Source of the DNA: Acidobacteriota bacterium
GTDB taxonomy: Bacteria > Acidobacteriota > Blastocatellia > Pyrinomonadales > Pyrinomonadaceae
Assembly (NCBI GenBank): GCA_016700075.1
Contig: CP065000.1
Span: 2,728,001 to 2,792,000, forward strand
Reading direction: 5' to 3'
DNA length: 64,000 nt
Below are positions 1 to 7,576 of the stretch, one piece after another. The stretch's first letter is position 1, and the number at the start of each line of letters is the position of its first letter. A program made the position numbers and the translations under genes. Below the pieces are notes generated by a model, which saw only the letters and a program-made list of their open reading frames with translations, was not told the origin of the DNA and did not search any database.

Positions 1-645
1 AAGAAATACAGAGAAGCGATCTTCCTCACAAATCTGCGGCCGGCGGTTGAAGGTCTAACTGATGCGGAGCTGGCGGACCTTTCGGGCGACCTTTCGGCGA
101 TCGCAGGGCAAGTGCCTGAAAAGATCGAGATCACTGGTGAGATCATAACGGGCGATTCGGCAACGGTCACGCTCAAATTGCCTGATCCGGAAGGAAATGC
201 TGATACGGATACTGTCCGTTTACGGCGGTCAAACGGCGTTTGGATCATGCTCGCCGTCGATGAGGCGTCCGAAGAACAAATGCGAAAGGAAGGCACGAAA
301 TTCCTTTACAATCTTCGCATTACCGTCAAAGAGGACGAGGCTCGATCCATGCTTGACCGTATCGCGAAGGCCCAATACGCCTATTCGACTCAAAACAGTG
401 GCATTTTGGGCGATCTGCGTCAGTTGGTCGGTGTAGGACTGTTGCCGCAGGATGTTCTGTCGAGTGAATCGACCGGCTACATTTACTCCGTTACATTGTC
501 TGAAAGCAGGAAAGGATACTCAGCCGACGCGGTCCCGGCAGTTTACGGTAAGACCGGAAGGCTGTCATTCCGCGTGGTTCCGGACAGCACGGGACTTGCC
601 CGTATGACCAGCCGCGATAATGGAGGAAAACCTCTGGAGAAATAA
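1..645 (+). CDS. Pilin-like secreted protein, 3' part (5' end outside window)
   Basis: The reading frame is open back to the first base with no stop, so the real start lies upstream and only the last 214 residues are visible. The possible GTG at 112 is therefore probably internal. The last ~110 residues begin with an amphipathic helix (ARSMLDRIAKAQYAY), followed by a loop and short strands rich in Gly, Ser and Tyr (GYIYSVTLSES). This resembles the globular part of type IV pilin/pseudopilin-like secreted proteins common in Acidobacteriota. The N-terminal prepilin helix that would confirm this is not in view. The first half is acidic and matches nothing I know. Function is unassigned; the coding call is good. 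Confidence 0.7.
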   Translation, partial: KKYREAIFLTNLRPAVEGLTDAELADLSGDLSAIAGQVPEKIEITGEIITGDSATVTLKLPDPEGNADTDTVRLRRSNGVWIMLAVDEASEEQMRKEGTKFLYNLRITVKEDEARSMLDRIAKAQYAYSTQNSGILGDLRQLVGVGLLPQDVLSSESTGYIYSVTLSESRKGYSADAVPAVYGKTGRLSFRVVPDSTGLARMTSRDNGGKPLEK

Positions 646-659
646 GGAATTTGGGAAAC

Positions 660-691
660 TTTTCCACAGCTAATGTTGATTTTTTCCACAG
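660..691 (+). promoter_or_regulatory. Two direct repeats resembling DnaA boxes
   Basis: The ten bases TTTTCCACAG occur twice, at 660-669 and 682-691. Their starts are 22 bases apart, about two helical turns, so both would lie on the same face of the DNA. Each differs from the DnaA box consensus TTATCCACA at one base (third position). They sit in the short gap before the PilZ gene. DnaA binding is an inference; an unrelated regulator or chance would also explain them. Confidence 0.3.
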
Positions 692-735
692 GTTAGTTTA
701 TACATTGTTTTCCCTGTAGTTTGCGGGTCGTCCAA

Positions 736-1206
736 ATGATCAGGAAACTAATCAATCGCTTCAGCAGAAAGCTGACAGAAAGCACCGTCCCAAACCGACG
801 GCGATTCCGTGCTCCTGTAAAGGTGTGGTTTCAGCCCGAGATCAATACCGAAAGTGAACGCGAAAAGGCACGTTTGTCTTTCATATCGGGGGAAACGATC
901 GATCTGAGCCGAACAGGATTAGCGATATCTACTCCGGTCATCCGACTAAAGGAAAAATATCTTGTTGGACAAGAACGCAAGTTGACGGTCGAGATCTCGT
1001 TGCCGACCGGAAAGGTACAATTCGGTGCTATTGGGAAGCGTTACGAAAAGATCGGGTCTGATGTCAACGATGAACGATTCCTCGTCGGCGTGCACATTTT
1101 GAGCTGCAGCGATGCTGATCGAGAAGCTTATACGACATTTCTTCGCAAAGGCGGACGTCTGAACGGGACTGCGTCCGCTATCACGCTTAATGCTGACGTG
1201 AAGTAG
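736..1206 (+). CDS. PilZ domain protein
   Basis: A protein of about 156 residues, probably a cyclic-di-GMP receptor. The first PilZ element is the arginine cluster RRRFR near residue 23. The second is DLSRTGLAIS near residue 60, fitting the D/N-x-S-x-x-G pattern. The remainder predicts the small beta barrel of PilZ (LTVEISLPTGKVQF, FLVGVHI). An upstream in-frame TTG exists at 721, but ATG 736 is the normal codon; neither has a clear ribosome binding site. It follows a pilin-like gene, and a cyclic-di-GMP-responding GGDEF-EAL protein is encoded at 36037. There is no extra output domain, so it likely acts by protein contact. Family call is confident; target unknown. Confidence 0.85.
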   Translation: MIRKLINRFSRKLTESTVPNRRRFRAPVKVWFQPEINTESEREKARLSFISGETIDLSRTGLAISTPVIRLKEKYLVGQERKLTVEISLPTGKVQFGAIGKRYEKIGSDVNDERFLVGVHILSCSDADREAYTTFLRKGGRLNGTASAITLNADVK

Positions 1207-1227
1207 GTGCTAGAAACAACTTTTTTG

Positions 1228-1260
1228 AAAGGCTGTCCGATGCGGCGGCCTTTTTGTTTT
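1228..1260 (+). terminator. Rho-independent terminator after the PilZ gene
   Basis: AAAGGCTGTC (1228-1237) pairs with GGCGGCCTTT (1244-1253), with two T-G wobbles, around a six-base loop. TTTTTGTTTT follows at once. It ends transcription just after the PilZ stop codon and shows that the ATG at 1288, not the GTG at 1207, is the start of the next gene. Confidence 0.75.
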
Positions 1261-1287
1261 ACAGTGGGACGATTAAACTTCAAAGGT

Positions 1288-2370
1288 ATGAGCAGTAATG
1301 TAGGGATAGCTATTTTGGGGACGGGTTTTGCACGGCGCGTGCAGATCCCGGCGTTCGTTAAGGCGGGCGGGCGTATCGTTTCGGTCGCGAGCGCGTCGAT
1401 CGAAAACGCAAAAGCAACCGCCGACGAATGCGGGGCCGATCTTTATACGGACGATTGGCGGCAGGCGGCGGACCGCGAAGGCGTCGATCTGGTCTGCATA
1501 ACTACGCCGCCAATATTTCACAAGGAAATGACGCTTTATTCGCTGGAACGCGGTAAACACGTCCTTTGCGAAAAGCCGATGGCAATGGATCTTAGAGAGG
1601 CGGAGGGGATGGCATCAGCTGCAGATTCGACGCAGGTTTTATCGCTGATAGATCATGAGCTTCGGTTTCAGCCCGGGCGTCTTCTTGCAAAAAAGATGAT
1701 ACAGGCCGGGCACTTTGGCGAGATCCGACATGTGCGTTCCGTTTTTCAGGCTCCGCATCGGGGCGATGCAGAACTGCCCTGGAATTGGTGGTATGACGAG
1801 GCACAGGGCGGTGGAGCACTTGGGGCGATCGCGTCGCATATTTTCGATTCGCTGCATTGGTTCCTCGAAACGGACGTCGCTGATATTACTTGCCGTCTGC
1901 ACGCGCATATCAAAGAACGCAAGGACGAGGACGGCATACCGCGATCCGTGACGAGCGATGATGAATGCAATGCGCTCCTAAGCTTGCGCGATGGTGCAGT
2001 GACGAAAGACACGACGGCTCTCGTCGCCGTATCGATGACGCAGTCGCCGGACTATGTCAATCGAATGGAGTTTTTCGGGACGAAAGGGTCTCTGCGTGTC
2101 GAGCATCGCGGCGAGATATTTGTTGCTGCAGAAAACGACACAGATTGGCAGCCGATAGAGGTCGATCTTGGCGAGAGTTTCCCGGGAGTTCCCGATACGG
2201 GCTTTGCGCGTGCATTCGCTACGTTCGCTCCCGTTATTTTGGATGCCGTCCGCAGAGGTGATGAGAAAATACCGAACGCCGCGACATTTGCCGACGGCGT
2301 TCGTGTTCAGAAGGTGATCGATGCGGCCCGTTTGTCCGACCGCGAGGGTCGGACGGTCAATATTGACTGA
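1288..2370 (+). CDS. Gfo/Idh/MocA family NAD(P)-dependent oxidoreductase
   Basis: A 360-residue oxidoreductase, cytoplasmic, probably acting on a sugar or cyclitol-type substrate that cannot be named from sequence. The N-terminal Rossmann fold starts at residue 4 with AILGTGFARRVQIPAF. The family hallmark CEKPMAMDL (Glu-Lys-Pro) lies near residue 95. The C-terminal half is the usual GFO_IDH_MocA_C alpha/beta domain, with GGGALGAIASHIFDSLHW giving the conserved Gly-rich turn and His. The ATG at 1288 is chosen because the longer frame from 1207 would run through the terminator hairpin of the previous gene and add unlike sequence. It stands alone, with a reverse-strand gene downstream. The family is certain, the substrate open. 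Confidence 0.88.
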   Translation: MSSNVGIAILGTGFARRVQIPAFVKAGGRIVSVASASIENAKATADECGADLYTDDWRQAADREGVDLVCITTPPIFHKEMTLYSLERGKHVLCEKPMAMDLREAEGMASAADSTQVLSLIDHELRFQPGRLLAKKMIQAGHFGEIRHVRSVFQAPHRGDAELPWNWWYDEAQGGGALGAIASHIFDSLHWFLETDVADITCRLHAHIKERKDEDGIPRSVTSDDECNALLSLRDGAVTKDTTALVAVSMTQSPDYVNRMEFFGTKGSLRVEHRGEIFVAAENDTDWQPIEVDLGESFPGVPDTGFARAFATFAPVILDAVRRGDEKIPNAATFADGVRVQKVIDAARLSDREGRTVNID

Positions 2371-2391
2371 GCTCTCAATGCGAGCAGCAGA

Positions 2392-3057
2392 TTACATTTC
2401 TTTCTGCTTATCGGTAAGCTCGACGCCCATTTTCACCAGAGTGTCCTTGTTCAATGTGCCGGTGACCTTCAGGCCGTTGGCTTCCTGATATTTTTTCAGA
2501 CCATCACGGGTAGGTTTATCGAGTTTTCCGGTTTCGGGGCCGTCGTACATCGCACCACTTTTGAGTATGCGTTGAGCCGCTGAGATCTGCTCTTTGTTCG
2601 CCTTGAAAACCGCTCCGCGTTTCGGCTTGTCGGTGTTGTCGCCGATCCGCTCGGTCTTCGCCTTTTCCTTTTTAGGTCTTGCTTCGACGGGCGTCATCGA
2701 ACTTTCGGTGACAGGAATGGTTTTCTGTTTGTCTGTCAGAGCGACGCCCATTCGCTCGAGAGTTATGCGGTTGAGCGTGCCGGTTTCGCGGATGCTTTCC
2801 TGGTTCTGTACGACCTTTATCGCGGTACGCGTTTCGGGGTTGTACTTGCCCGTCGCTTCGCCGTAATAAAGACCTTTGCCCTTTAAAATTTCCTGAACCT
2901 GCTTTATCTGAGCCTTTGTCGGGCTGAAAACAGGACCTCTTTTCGGTTTTTCGGCAGATGTTTTCGACGAGGTATCGGATCCACCTGGATCCTGTGCAAA
3001 AACCGGGCCGGCGAAGGCCAACATTGCGAATACGAACAACGGAAGAACCTTTTTCAT
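2392..3057 (-). CDS. Secreted protein with two peptidoglycan-binding-like domains
   Basis: A 221-residue exported protein. The signal peptide is MKKVLPLFVFAMLAFAGPVFA, cut before QDPGG. Two copies of a PG_binding_1-like three-helix module follow (about residues 45-115 and 150-220). Each starts with an AQIKQVQEIL/EQISAAQRIL helix and ends with GTLN..TL..MGV.LTDKQ. The linker is basic and Lys/Pro-rich. There is no catalytic domain, so it probably binds cell wall or links wall to other proteins. The start is ATG 3057 because AAAGGAG sits seven bases upstream; GTG at 3063 is too close to that site. It is divergent from the fad operon with about 200 bases between them. Confidence 0.8.
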   Translation of the reverse strand: MKKVLPLFVFAMLAFAGPVFAQDPGGSDTSSKTSAEKPKRGPVFSPTKAQIKQVQEILKGKGLYYGEATGKYNPETRTAIKVVQNQESIRETGTLNRITLERMGVALTDKQKTIPVTESSMTPVEARPKKEKAKTERIGDNTDKPKRGAVFKANKEQISAAQRILKSGAMYDGPETGKLDKPTRDGLKKYQEANGLKVTGTLNKDTLVKMGVELTDKQKEM

Positions 3058-3208
3058 AAGCACACTCCTTTGGGGTTATCTGATATTTCGTTGGGGAAGC
3101 CCGCCGGTGTAAAAATTGCTAACGAGATTCCCGCTGTTTTCTGTTTTCGAAAAGTATCTAGCTTGTTCAGGCTTCTGTCAAGAATACACTTAGAGAAAAC
3201 TTGACGGC

Positions 3209-3238
3209 TTGCTGAATGAACGTTCATTCAGTTAGAAT
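3209..3238 (+). promoter_or_regulatory. Putative fad operon promoter
   Basis: TTGCTG (3209-3214) and TAGAAT (3233-3238) are 18 bases apart and about 25 bases before the fadN start codon. The palindromic operator lies between and over these elements, as expected for repression by blocking RNA polymerase. An alternative -35, TTGACG at 3201, has no well-spaced partner. Confidence 0.45.
3212..3231. promoter_or_regulatory. Perfect 20-bp palindrome, candidate FadR/TetR-type operator
   Basis: CTGAATGAACGTTCATTCAG reads the same on both strands. The arms TGAATGA and TCATTCA around a four-base centre are those of the Bacillus subtilis FadR box (TGAATGA-N4-TCATTCA), as I recall it. That TetR-family repressor controls fadNAE and is released by long-chain acyl-CoA. 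Here the site lies directly before a fadN/fadA/fadE operon. The repressor gene is not in this window, and I found no second copy of the site. Confidence 0.75.
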
Positions 3239-3262
3239 TGTGAGTTAGTCGATACCAATATT

Positions 3263-5632
3263 ATGATCATCAAGAAAGCGGCAGTTTTGGGTGCGGGCAC
3301 GATGGGAGCGGGAATTGCCGCTCATTTGGCGAATGCGGGAATTCCGACCTTACTTCTCGACATAGCACCGCAGGATGGCGATGCAACCGACAAGAACCGA
3401 ATAGTAAAGTCCTTGTTTGAAGCGGCGAAAAAGCTGAAGCCTGCGCCCTTCATGCTTGCGGAAAACGCTAAGCTGATCTCGCTCGGCAACTTCATGGACG
3501 ACCTTGAAAAGCTGAAAGACTGCGACTTCGTCATCGAGGCAGTCGTCGAAAACCTCGAGATCAAGCACAAGCTATTTGCCGAGGTTGAAAAGTACCGCAA
3601 ACCGGGAGCGGTCATCGCGACAAATACGAGCGGCATACCTATTGACTCGATCGCCGAGCCTTTCTCCGATGACTTTAAACAGCATTTCGTCGGCATACAC
3701 TTTTTCAATCCGCCTCGGTATATGAAGCTCGTCGAGGTCATTCCGGGCTCGAAAACCAACGGCGAGATCGCTTGCAAAGTTTCAGGTTTCCTCGATCAGC
3801 GGCTCGGCAAAGGCGTCGTTCCGGCGAAAGACCGGCCGAATTTTATCGCGAACCGCATTGGCGTTTTCGGCATGATGGCGACCATTCACGAGATGATCGC
3901 GATGGGCTTTACGCCGACGGAGGTCGATCAGATGACGGGCAAGGCCATCGGCCATGCGAAATCTGCGACGTTTCGCACTTCGGACCTCGTTGGGCTTGAC
4001 GTAACGGCTCACGTAACGAACAACCTCTATCCCGCGGTTCCTGATGACGAGGACCGCGAAGTTTTCAAACTGCCCGAACTCATACAGACGCTGCTCGACA
4101 AAAAGCTGCTCGGCGACAAAACGCAGGGCGGATTTTTCAAGAAAGGCAAGGATGCCGACGGCAATCGCATCATTCTGGAACTTGACCTCAATACGTTTGA
4201 ATACAAGCCGCAGGAAAAGACAAAATTCCCGTCGATCGATGGAGCAAAGCAGATCGATGACACTGCGAAACGCGTCAAACAGCTCGTTTGGGGCGAGGAC
4301 CGTGTGGGCGAATTCTTATGGAAAACGCATTCGCGGGTGTCACGTTATGCTGCGAATCGCATTCCTGAGATCGCCGATACCATCGTCGAGATCGACAACG
4401 CGATCAAGTGGGGTTTTGGTTGGGAGATCGGCGTTTTCGAGGCTTGGGATGCCATAGGCGTCGCGGAATCGGTCGAGCGTATGCGGAAAGAAGGTCAGGC
4501 GATCCCCGAGAATGTCGAGAAAATGCTCGCTTCGGGTGCGGCCACTTTCTACAAACATGAGAACGGCGAGCATTTCTTTTACGACCTTGTAAATGGCGGT
4601 TACAAACCTGTTCCGGCACGCCCGGGCGTTCTAATTCTGAAAGACGTCAAGGACCGCACCGGCGTCGTCAAGACGAATCCCGGAGCATCGCTGATAGACC
4701 TAGGCGACGGCGTCGCGTGTTTGGAATTTCACTCAAAGATGAACTCCATCGGCGGCGACACCGTCGCGATGATGAACTTTGCGATCGATGAGGTCGAGAA
4801 AAATTTCGAAGGGCTCGTCGTCGGCAATCAGGGCGGCAATTTCTCTGCCGGTGCCAACATCATGATGCTCCTGCTCGCTGCTCAGGAAGAAGAGTGGGAC
4901 GACATCAATATGATGGTGCGTGCGTTGCAGAACGCCGTGATGCGGCTGCGGTATTCGGCAAAGCCTGTCGTCACGGCACCTTACGGTTTGACGCTCGGCG
5001 GCGGTTGCGAGATCTCGATGCACGGCAATAAGGTGCGTGCAGCGGGCGAAACTTATATCGGTTTGGTTGAGGTCGGCGTGGGCGTCATTCCCGCAGGCTG
5101 CGGGACTAAGGAAATGACAATGCGTGCGATGGACGCCTGGGCGAAAGCTCCCGATTCCGATCCGCTGACGTTTCTGAAAAAGACGTTCGAGACCATCGGT
5201 ATGGGCAAGGTCGCTACATCCGCGCAGGAGGCGAAAGCTTTCGGATATCTTCGCGACAGCGATGCGATCTCGATGAACGGCGACCGACTCATACAGGACG
5301 CTAAACAAGAGGTTCTGAACCTTTCGGCGGCTGGCTACGTACAGCCGGTAGAGCGTGAAGATATTCCGGTCTTTGGCGAGGCGGTCGAATCCGCGATGAA
5401 ACTCGCTCTGCACATGATGAAACGCGGCGGCTTTATCTCAGACCACGACGAACTGATCGGCCGCAAGCTGGCACATATCATGGCCGGCGGCACGATCAAT
5501 CACAAAACGGAAGTTTCGGAACGTTATCTGCTCGATCTCGAACGCGAGGCGTTCGTTTCGCTTTGCGGTGAGCGTAAAACGCAGGAACGCATAGCAGCGA
5601 TGCTGAAAACGGGTAAGCCGTTGAGAAACTGA
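3263..5632 (+). CDS. fadN: 3-hydroxyacyl-CoA dehydrogenase / enoyl-CoA hydratase (FadN type)
   Basis: A 789-residue bifunctional beta-oxidation enzyme that hydrates enoyl-CoA and oxidises 3-hydroxyacyl-CoA with NAD. The dehydrogenase comes first: GAGTMGAGIAAHLANAG (NAD binding, residue 10), HFFNPPRYM and NFIANRIGVF. The crotonase/hydratase domain follows from about residue 480, with oxyanion-hole stretches GNFSAGAN and YGLTLGGGCEIS. This dehydrogenase-first order and length match Bacillus FadN and are opposite to E. coli FadB (hydratase first). It heads an operon with fadA and fadE downstream. A palindromic operator lies 30 bases before the start. No clear Shine-Dalgarno sequence precedes ATG 3263. 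Assignment is strong. Confidence 0.93.
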   Translation: MIIKKAAVLGAGTMGAGIAAHLANAGIPTLLLDIAPQDGDATDKNRIVKSLFEAAKKLKPAPFMLAENAKLISLGNFMDDLEKLKDCDFVIEAVVENLEIKHKLFAEVEKYRKPGAVIATNTSGIPIDSIAEPFSDDFKQHFVGIHFFNPPRYMKLVEVIPGSKTNGEIACKVSGFLDQRLGKGVVPAKDRPNFIANRIGVFGMMATIHEMIAMGFTPTEVDQMTGKAIGHAKSATFRTSDLVGLDVTAHVTNNLYPAVPDDEDREVFKLPELIQTLLDKKLLGDKTQGGFFKKGKDADGNRIILELDLNTFEYKPQEKTKFPSIDGAKQIDDTAKRVKQLVWGEDRVGEFLWKTHSRVSRYAANRIPEIADTIVEIDNAIKWGFGWEIGVFEAWDAIGVAESVERMRKEGQAIPENVEKMLASGAATFYKHENGEHFFYDLVNGGYKPVPARPGVLILKDVKDRTGVVKTNPGASLIDLGDGVACLEFHSKMNSIGGDTVAMMNFAIDEVEKNFEGLVVGNQGGNFSAGANIMMLLLAAQEEEWDDINMMVRALQNAVMRLRYSAKPVVTAPYGLTLGGGCEISMHGNKVRAAGETYIGLVEVGVGVIPAGCGTKEMTMRAMDAWAKAPDSDPLTFLKKTFETIGMGKVATSAQEAKAFGYLRDSDAISMNGDRLIQDAKQEVLNLSAAGYVQPVEREDIPVFGEAVESAMKLALHMMKRGGFISDHDELIGRKLAHIMAGGTINHKTEVSERYLLDLEREAFVSLCGERKTQERIAAMLKTGKPLRN

Positions 5633-5655
5633 TAACCCGTAATGGATTACGGATA

Positions 5656-6216
5656 ATGCAGAGTGAAATTTCGAACATTATTAAGGATCTGAGGCAGGTC
5701 GCGGCGGAGGCCGCGGCCGAGTTCGGGTCAATGACCGCGGAGGAGCTCAATTGGAAGCCGGACGCCAAAGGCTGGAGTATTGCACAGTGTTTCGATCATC
5801 TAATCACGACGCATGGTCTATATTTTGATGATCTGGATCGCCTTGCCCGCGGAGATACGAAAATGTCCTTTTGGGAGCGGAATTCTCCGTTCAGCGGGTT
5901 TTTTGGCAAATTCCTGATAAGGTCGCTCGATCCGAAAAATACGAAAAAGATGAAAACGACTGCAAAGGCAGTGCCTTCGCAGAGTGCCATCGCCGCGGAC
6001 ATTATCGAACGATTTGTGTTGCATCAGGACGAACTCGGAGAACACATCGAGCGGGCTGTGGAAAAGACGGACCCGAAAAAGCAGATCGTTACGTCGCCCT
6101 TGATGGGATTTGTGACCTACAGCCTTGCAGATGCGTTGACCTTCATTCCGATGCATTGCCGCCGCCATTATGATCAAGCGAAAAGGGTGGCTGCGGCTGA
6201 AAATTTTCCGAGATGA
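5656..6216 (+). CDS. DinB family protein
   Basis: A 186-residue four-helix-bundle protein of the DinB/YfiT superfamily. The first half carries WSIAQCFDHLITTH (around residue 40), and the C-terminal part IPMHCRRHYDQ. Together these supply three histidines placed like the metal ligands of the family. Members include thiol-dependent transferases; the reaction here cannot be told. It starts 23 bases after fadN and its stop overlaps the tag start by four bases (ATGA), so it is co-transcribed and translationally coupled. It is a passenger in the fad operon with no obvious link to fatty-acid oxidation; with tag it may form a small damage-response pair. Confidence 0.82.
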   Translation: MQSEISNIIKDLRQVAAEAAAEFGSMTAEELNWKPDAKGWSIAQCFDHLITTHGLYFDDLDRLARGDTKMSFWERNSPFSGFFGKFLIRSLDPKNTKKMKTTAKAVPSQSAIAADIIERFVLHQDELGEHIERAVEKTDPKKQIVTSPLMGFVTYSLADALTFIPMHCRRHYDQAKRVAAAENFPR

Positions 6217-6782
6217 AACGCTGCGGCTGGGCGAAAAATGAATTGGTGATACGCTATCACGACGAGGAATGGGGCGTGCCGCAGCATGATGACAGAGTGC
6301 TCTTTGAGTTTTTAATACTAGAGGGTGCGCAGGCAGGACTGAGTTGGGACACTGTTCTGGCGAAACGCGAGAACTATCGCGAGGCGTTCGATGATTTCAA
6401 CCCCGCAAAGGTCGCGAAATACACCGACGCGAAATGCGCGAAACTGATGCAAAACGAAGGCATAATCCGCAATCGTTTGAAGATAGTATCAGCCGTGCGG
6501 AATGCGAAAGCGTTCCTCGCGGTCCAGAAAGAGTTTGGTTCGTTTGATAGCTATATTTGGTCATTCGTCGTCGGCAAGTCTATCGACGGAAAACGGAAGA
6601 CGTACGCGGACGTTCCGGCGAAAACAGAGATCTCTGACGCGATGTCGAAGGACCTGAAAAAGCGCGGGTTCAACTTTGTCGGTTCGACGATAATGTACGC
6701 ATTCATGCAGGCGTGCGGTCTGGTGAACGACCATGTGCAGACGTGTTTTAGGTATAAGGACTGTCAGAACCGCCTGCGTTAG
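6213..6782 (+). CDS. tag: DNA-3-methyladenine glycosylase I
   Basis: A 189-residue cytoplasmic base-excision repair enzyme that removes 3-methyladenine from alkylated DNA. Family signatures are present: the N-terminal RCGWAKN with YHDEEWG, then LFEFLILEGAQAGLSW, and the C-terminal GFNFVGSTIMYAFMQACGLVNDH with conserved His and Cys. Length matches E. coli Tag (about 187). The start overlaps the dinB-like stop by ATGA. That coupling, inside a beta-oxidation operon, is unusual. Confidence in the function is high. Confidence 0.95.
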   Translation: MKRCGWAKNELVIRYHDEEWGVPQHDDRVLFEFLILEGAQAGLSWDTVLAKRENYREAFDDFNPAKVAKYTDAKCAKLMQNEGIIRNRLKIVSAVRNAKAFLAVQKEFGSFDSYIWSFVVGKSIDGKRKTYADVPAKTEISDAMSKDLKKRGFNFVGSTIMYAFMQACGLVNDHVQTCFRYKDCQNRLR

Positions 6783-6791
6783 TGGGCGGCA

Positions 6792-7280
6792 ATGAGCCCG
6801 GACAGAAAAATGGATTATCCTATCACGCCGGCGGTTAGATATTTGAGAGAGAAAAAGGCCGAGTTCGTGCCGCGGCTTTATGATTATGTCGAAAAAGGCG
6901 GGGCGAAGGAATCGGCGAGGCAGTTGGGCGTGGATGTTCACGCGGTCGTAAAGACGTTGGTGTTTGAAACGAATGAGAAAAAGCCGCTGATCGTGCTGAT
7001 GCACGGCGATCGCGAGGTTTCGACGAAGATTCTTGCACGCCATATCAGCGTGAAAGCCGTCGAACCGGCAACGCCGGAAAAGGCAACGAAATTGACAGGA
7101 TACCTGGTCGGCGGAACGTCGCCTTTCGGTATAAGAACGAAGATGCCGGTATATGCGGAGCGGACGATCTTTGAGATCGAACGTATCTATATCAATGGCG
7201 GCAAGCGAGGTTTTTTGGTTGAGATCGATCCGGATACATTGCGGATGCTTGATGTCGCTGAGGTTGAGGTTGGGATCTAA
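6792..7280 (+). CDS. ybaK: YbaK/EbsC-type aminoacyl-tRNA deacylase
   Basis: A 162-residue protein of the YbaK/ProX editing family, which hydrolyses mischarged tRNA (typically Cys-tRNA(Pro)). It has the central HAVVKTLVFETNEKKPLIVLMHGD strand-helix with the catalytic Lys, then the Gly-rich GYLVGGTSPFGIRTKMPVY that shapes the substrate pocket. The end GGKRGFLVEIDPDTL is also typical. Start ATG 6792 is nine bases after tag; ATG 6810 is an alternative giving MDYPITPAVRYL, which is where YbaK homology begins. The stop shares one base with the next start (TAATG). Cys- versus Pro-specific editing cannot be separated by eye. Confidence 0.88.
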   Translation: MSPDRKMDYPITPAVRYLREKKAEFVPRLYDYVEKGGAKESARQLGVDVHAVVKTLVFETNEKKPLIVLMHGDREVSTKILARHISVKAVEPATPEKATKLTGYLVGGTSPFGIRTKMPVYAERTIFEIERIYINGGKRGFLVEIDPDTLRMLDVAEVEVGI

Positions 7281-7576
7281 TGAATTGGCTTGAATTGGTT
7301 GAGGCGGGGAATTATGCCGAGGCAGAAGCGGCGATGTTGGCTGAGACCGACCGCGGCGAAGGCTTTTTCCCGCTGAACGAGGTTCGGGCGAGTTTTTACG
7401 AGAATTGGGGCGACCGGTTGGAGGGCGATGTGCAGATCGCCAAATATGAAGAGGCTTTGACGAACTGGCAGCAGTTTGCATCGTACGCAACAAGCGGCGG
7501 CGAAGGAACGGCGAGAATGCTGGACGTGAACAGAATGCTGAAGAAGCTCGAGGGTCTGAAAAAGGAACAGATATGA
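7280..7576 (+). CDS. Small protein of unknown function in the fad operon
   Basis: A 98-residue acidic, probably cytoplasmic protein without signal peptide or membrane segment. It is largely helical and rich in Ala and Glu (EAGNYAEAEAAMLAE, AKYEEALTNWQQFA), reminiscent of a single TPR-like hairpin. It is coupled on both sides: its ATG overlaps the ybaK stop (TAATG) and its stop overlaps the fadA start (ATGA). That position, rather than any motif, supports it as real. I do not recognise the family. Confidence 0.75.
   Translation: MNWLELVEAGNYAEAEAAMLAETDRGEGFFPLNEVRASFYENWGDRLEGDVQIAKYEEALTNWQQFASYATSGGEGTARMLDVNRMLKKLEGLKKEQI

Noticed and set aside
1207..1287. N-terminal extension of the Gfo/Idh/MocA oxidoreductase from GTG 1207
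   Set aside because: The extension runs through the terminator hairpin of the PilZ gene and lacks homology-like sequence; ATG 1288 is better.
4733..5413. A 226-codon reverse-strand frame over fadN
   Set aside because: Antisense to the hydratase domain of fadN; no signal, motif or ribosome binding site.
5638..5651. Short palindrome CGTAATGGATTACG between fadN and dinB as an operator
   Set aside because: Six-base arms in a 23-base gap inside an operon; too short and badly placed for a regulator site.
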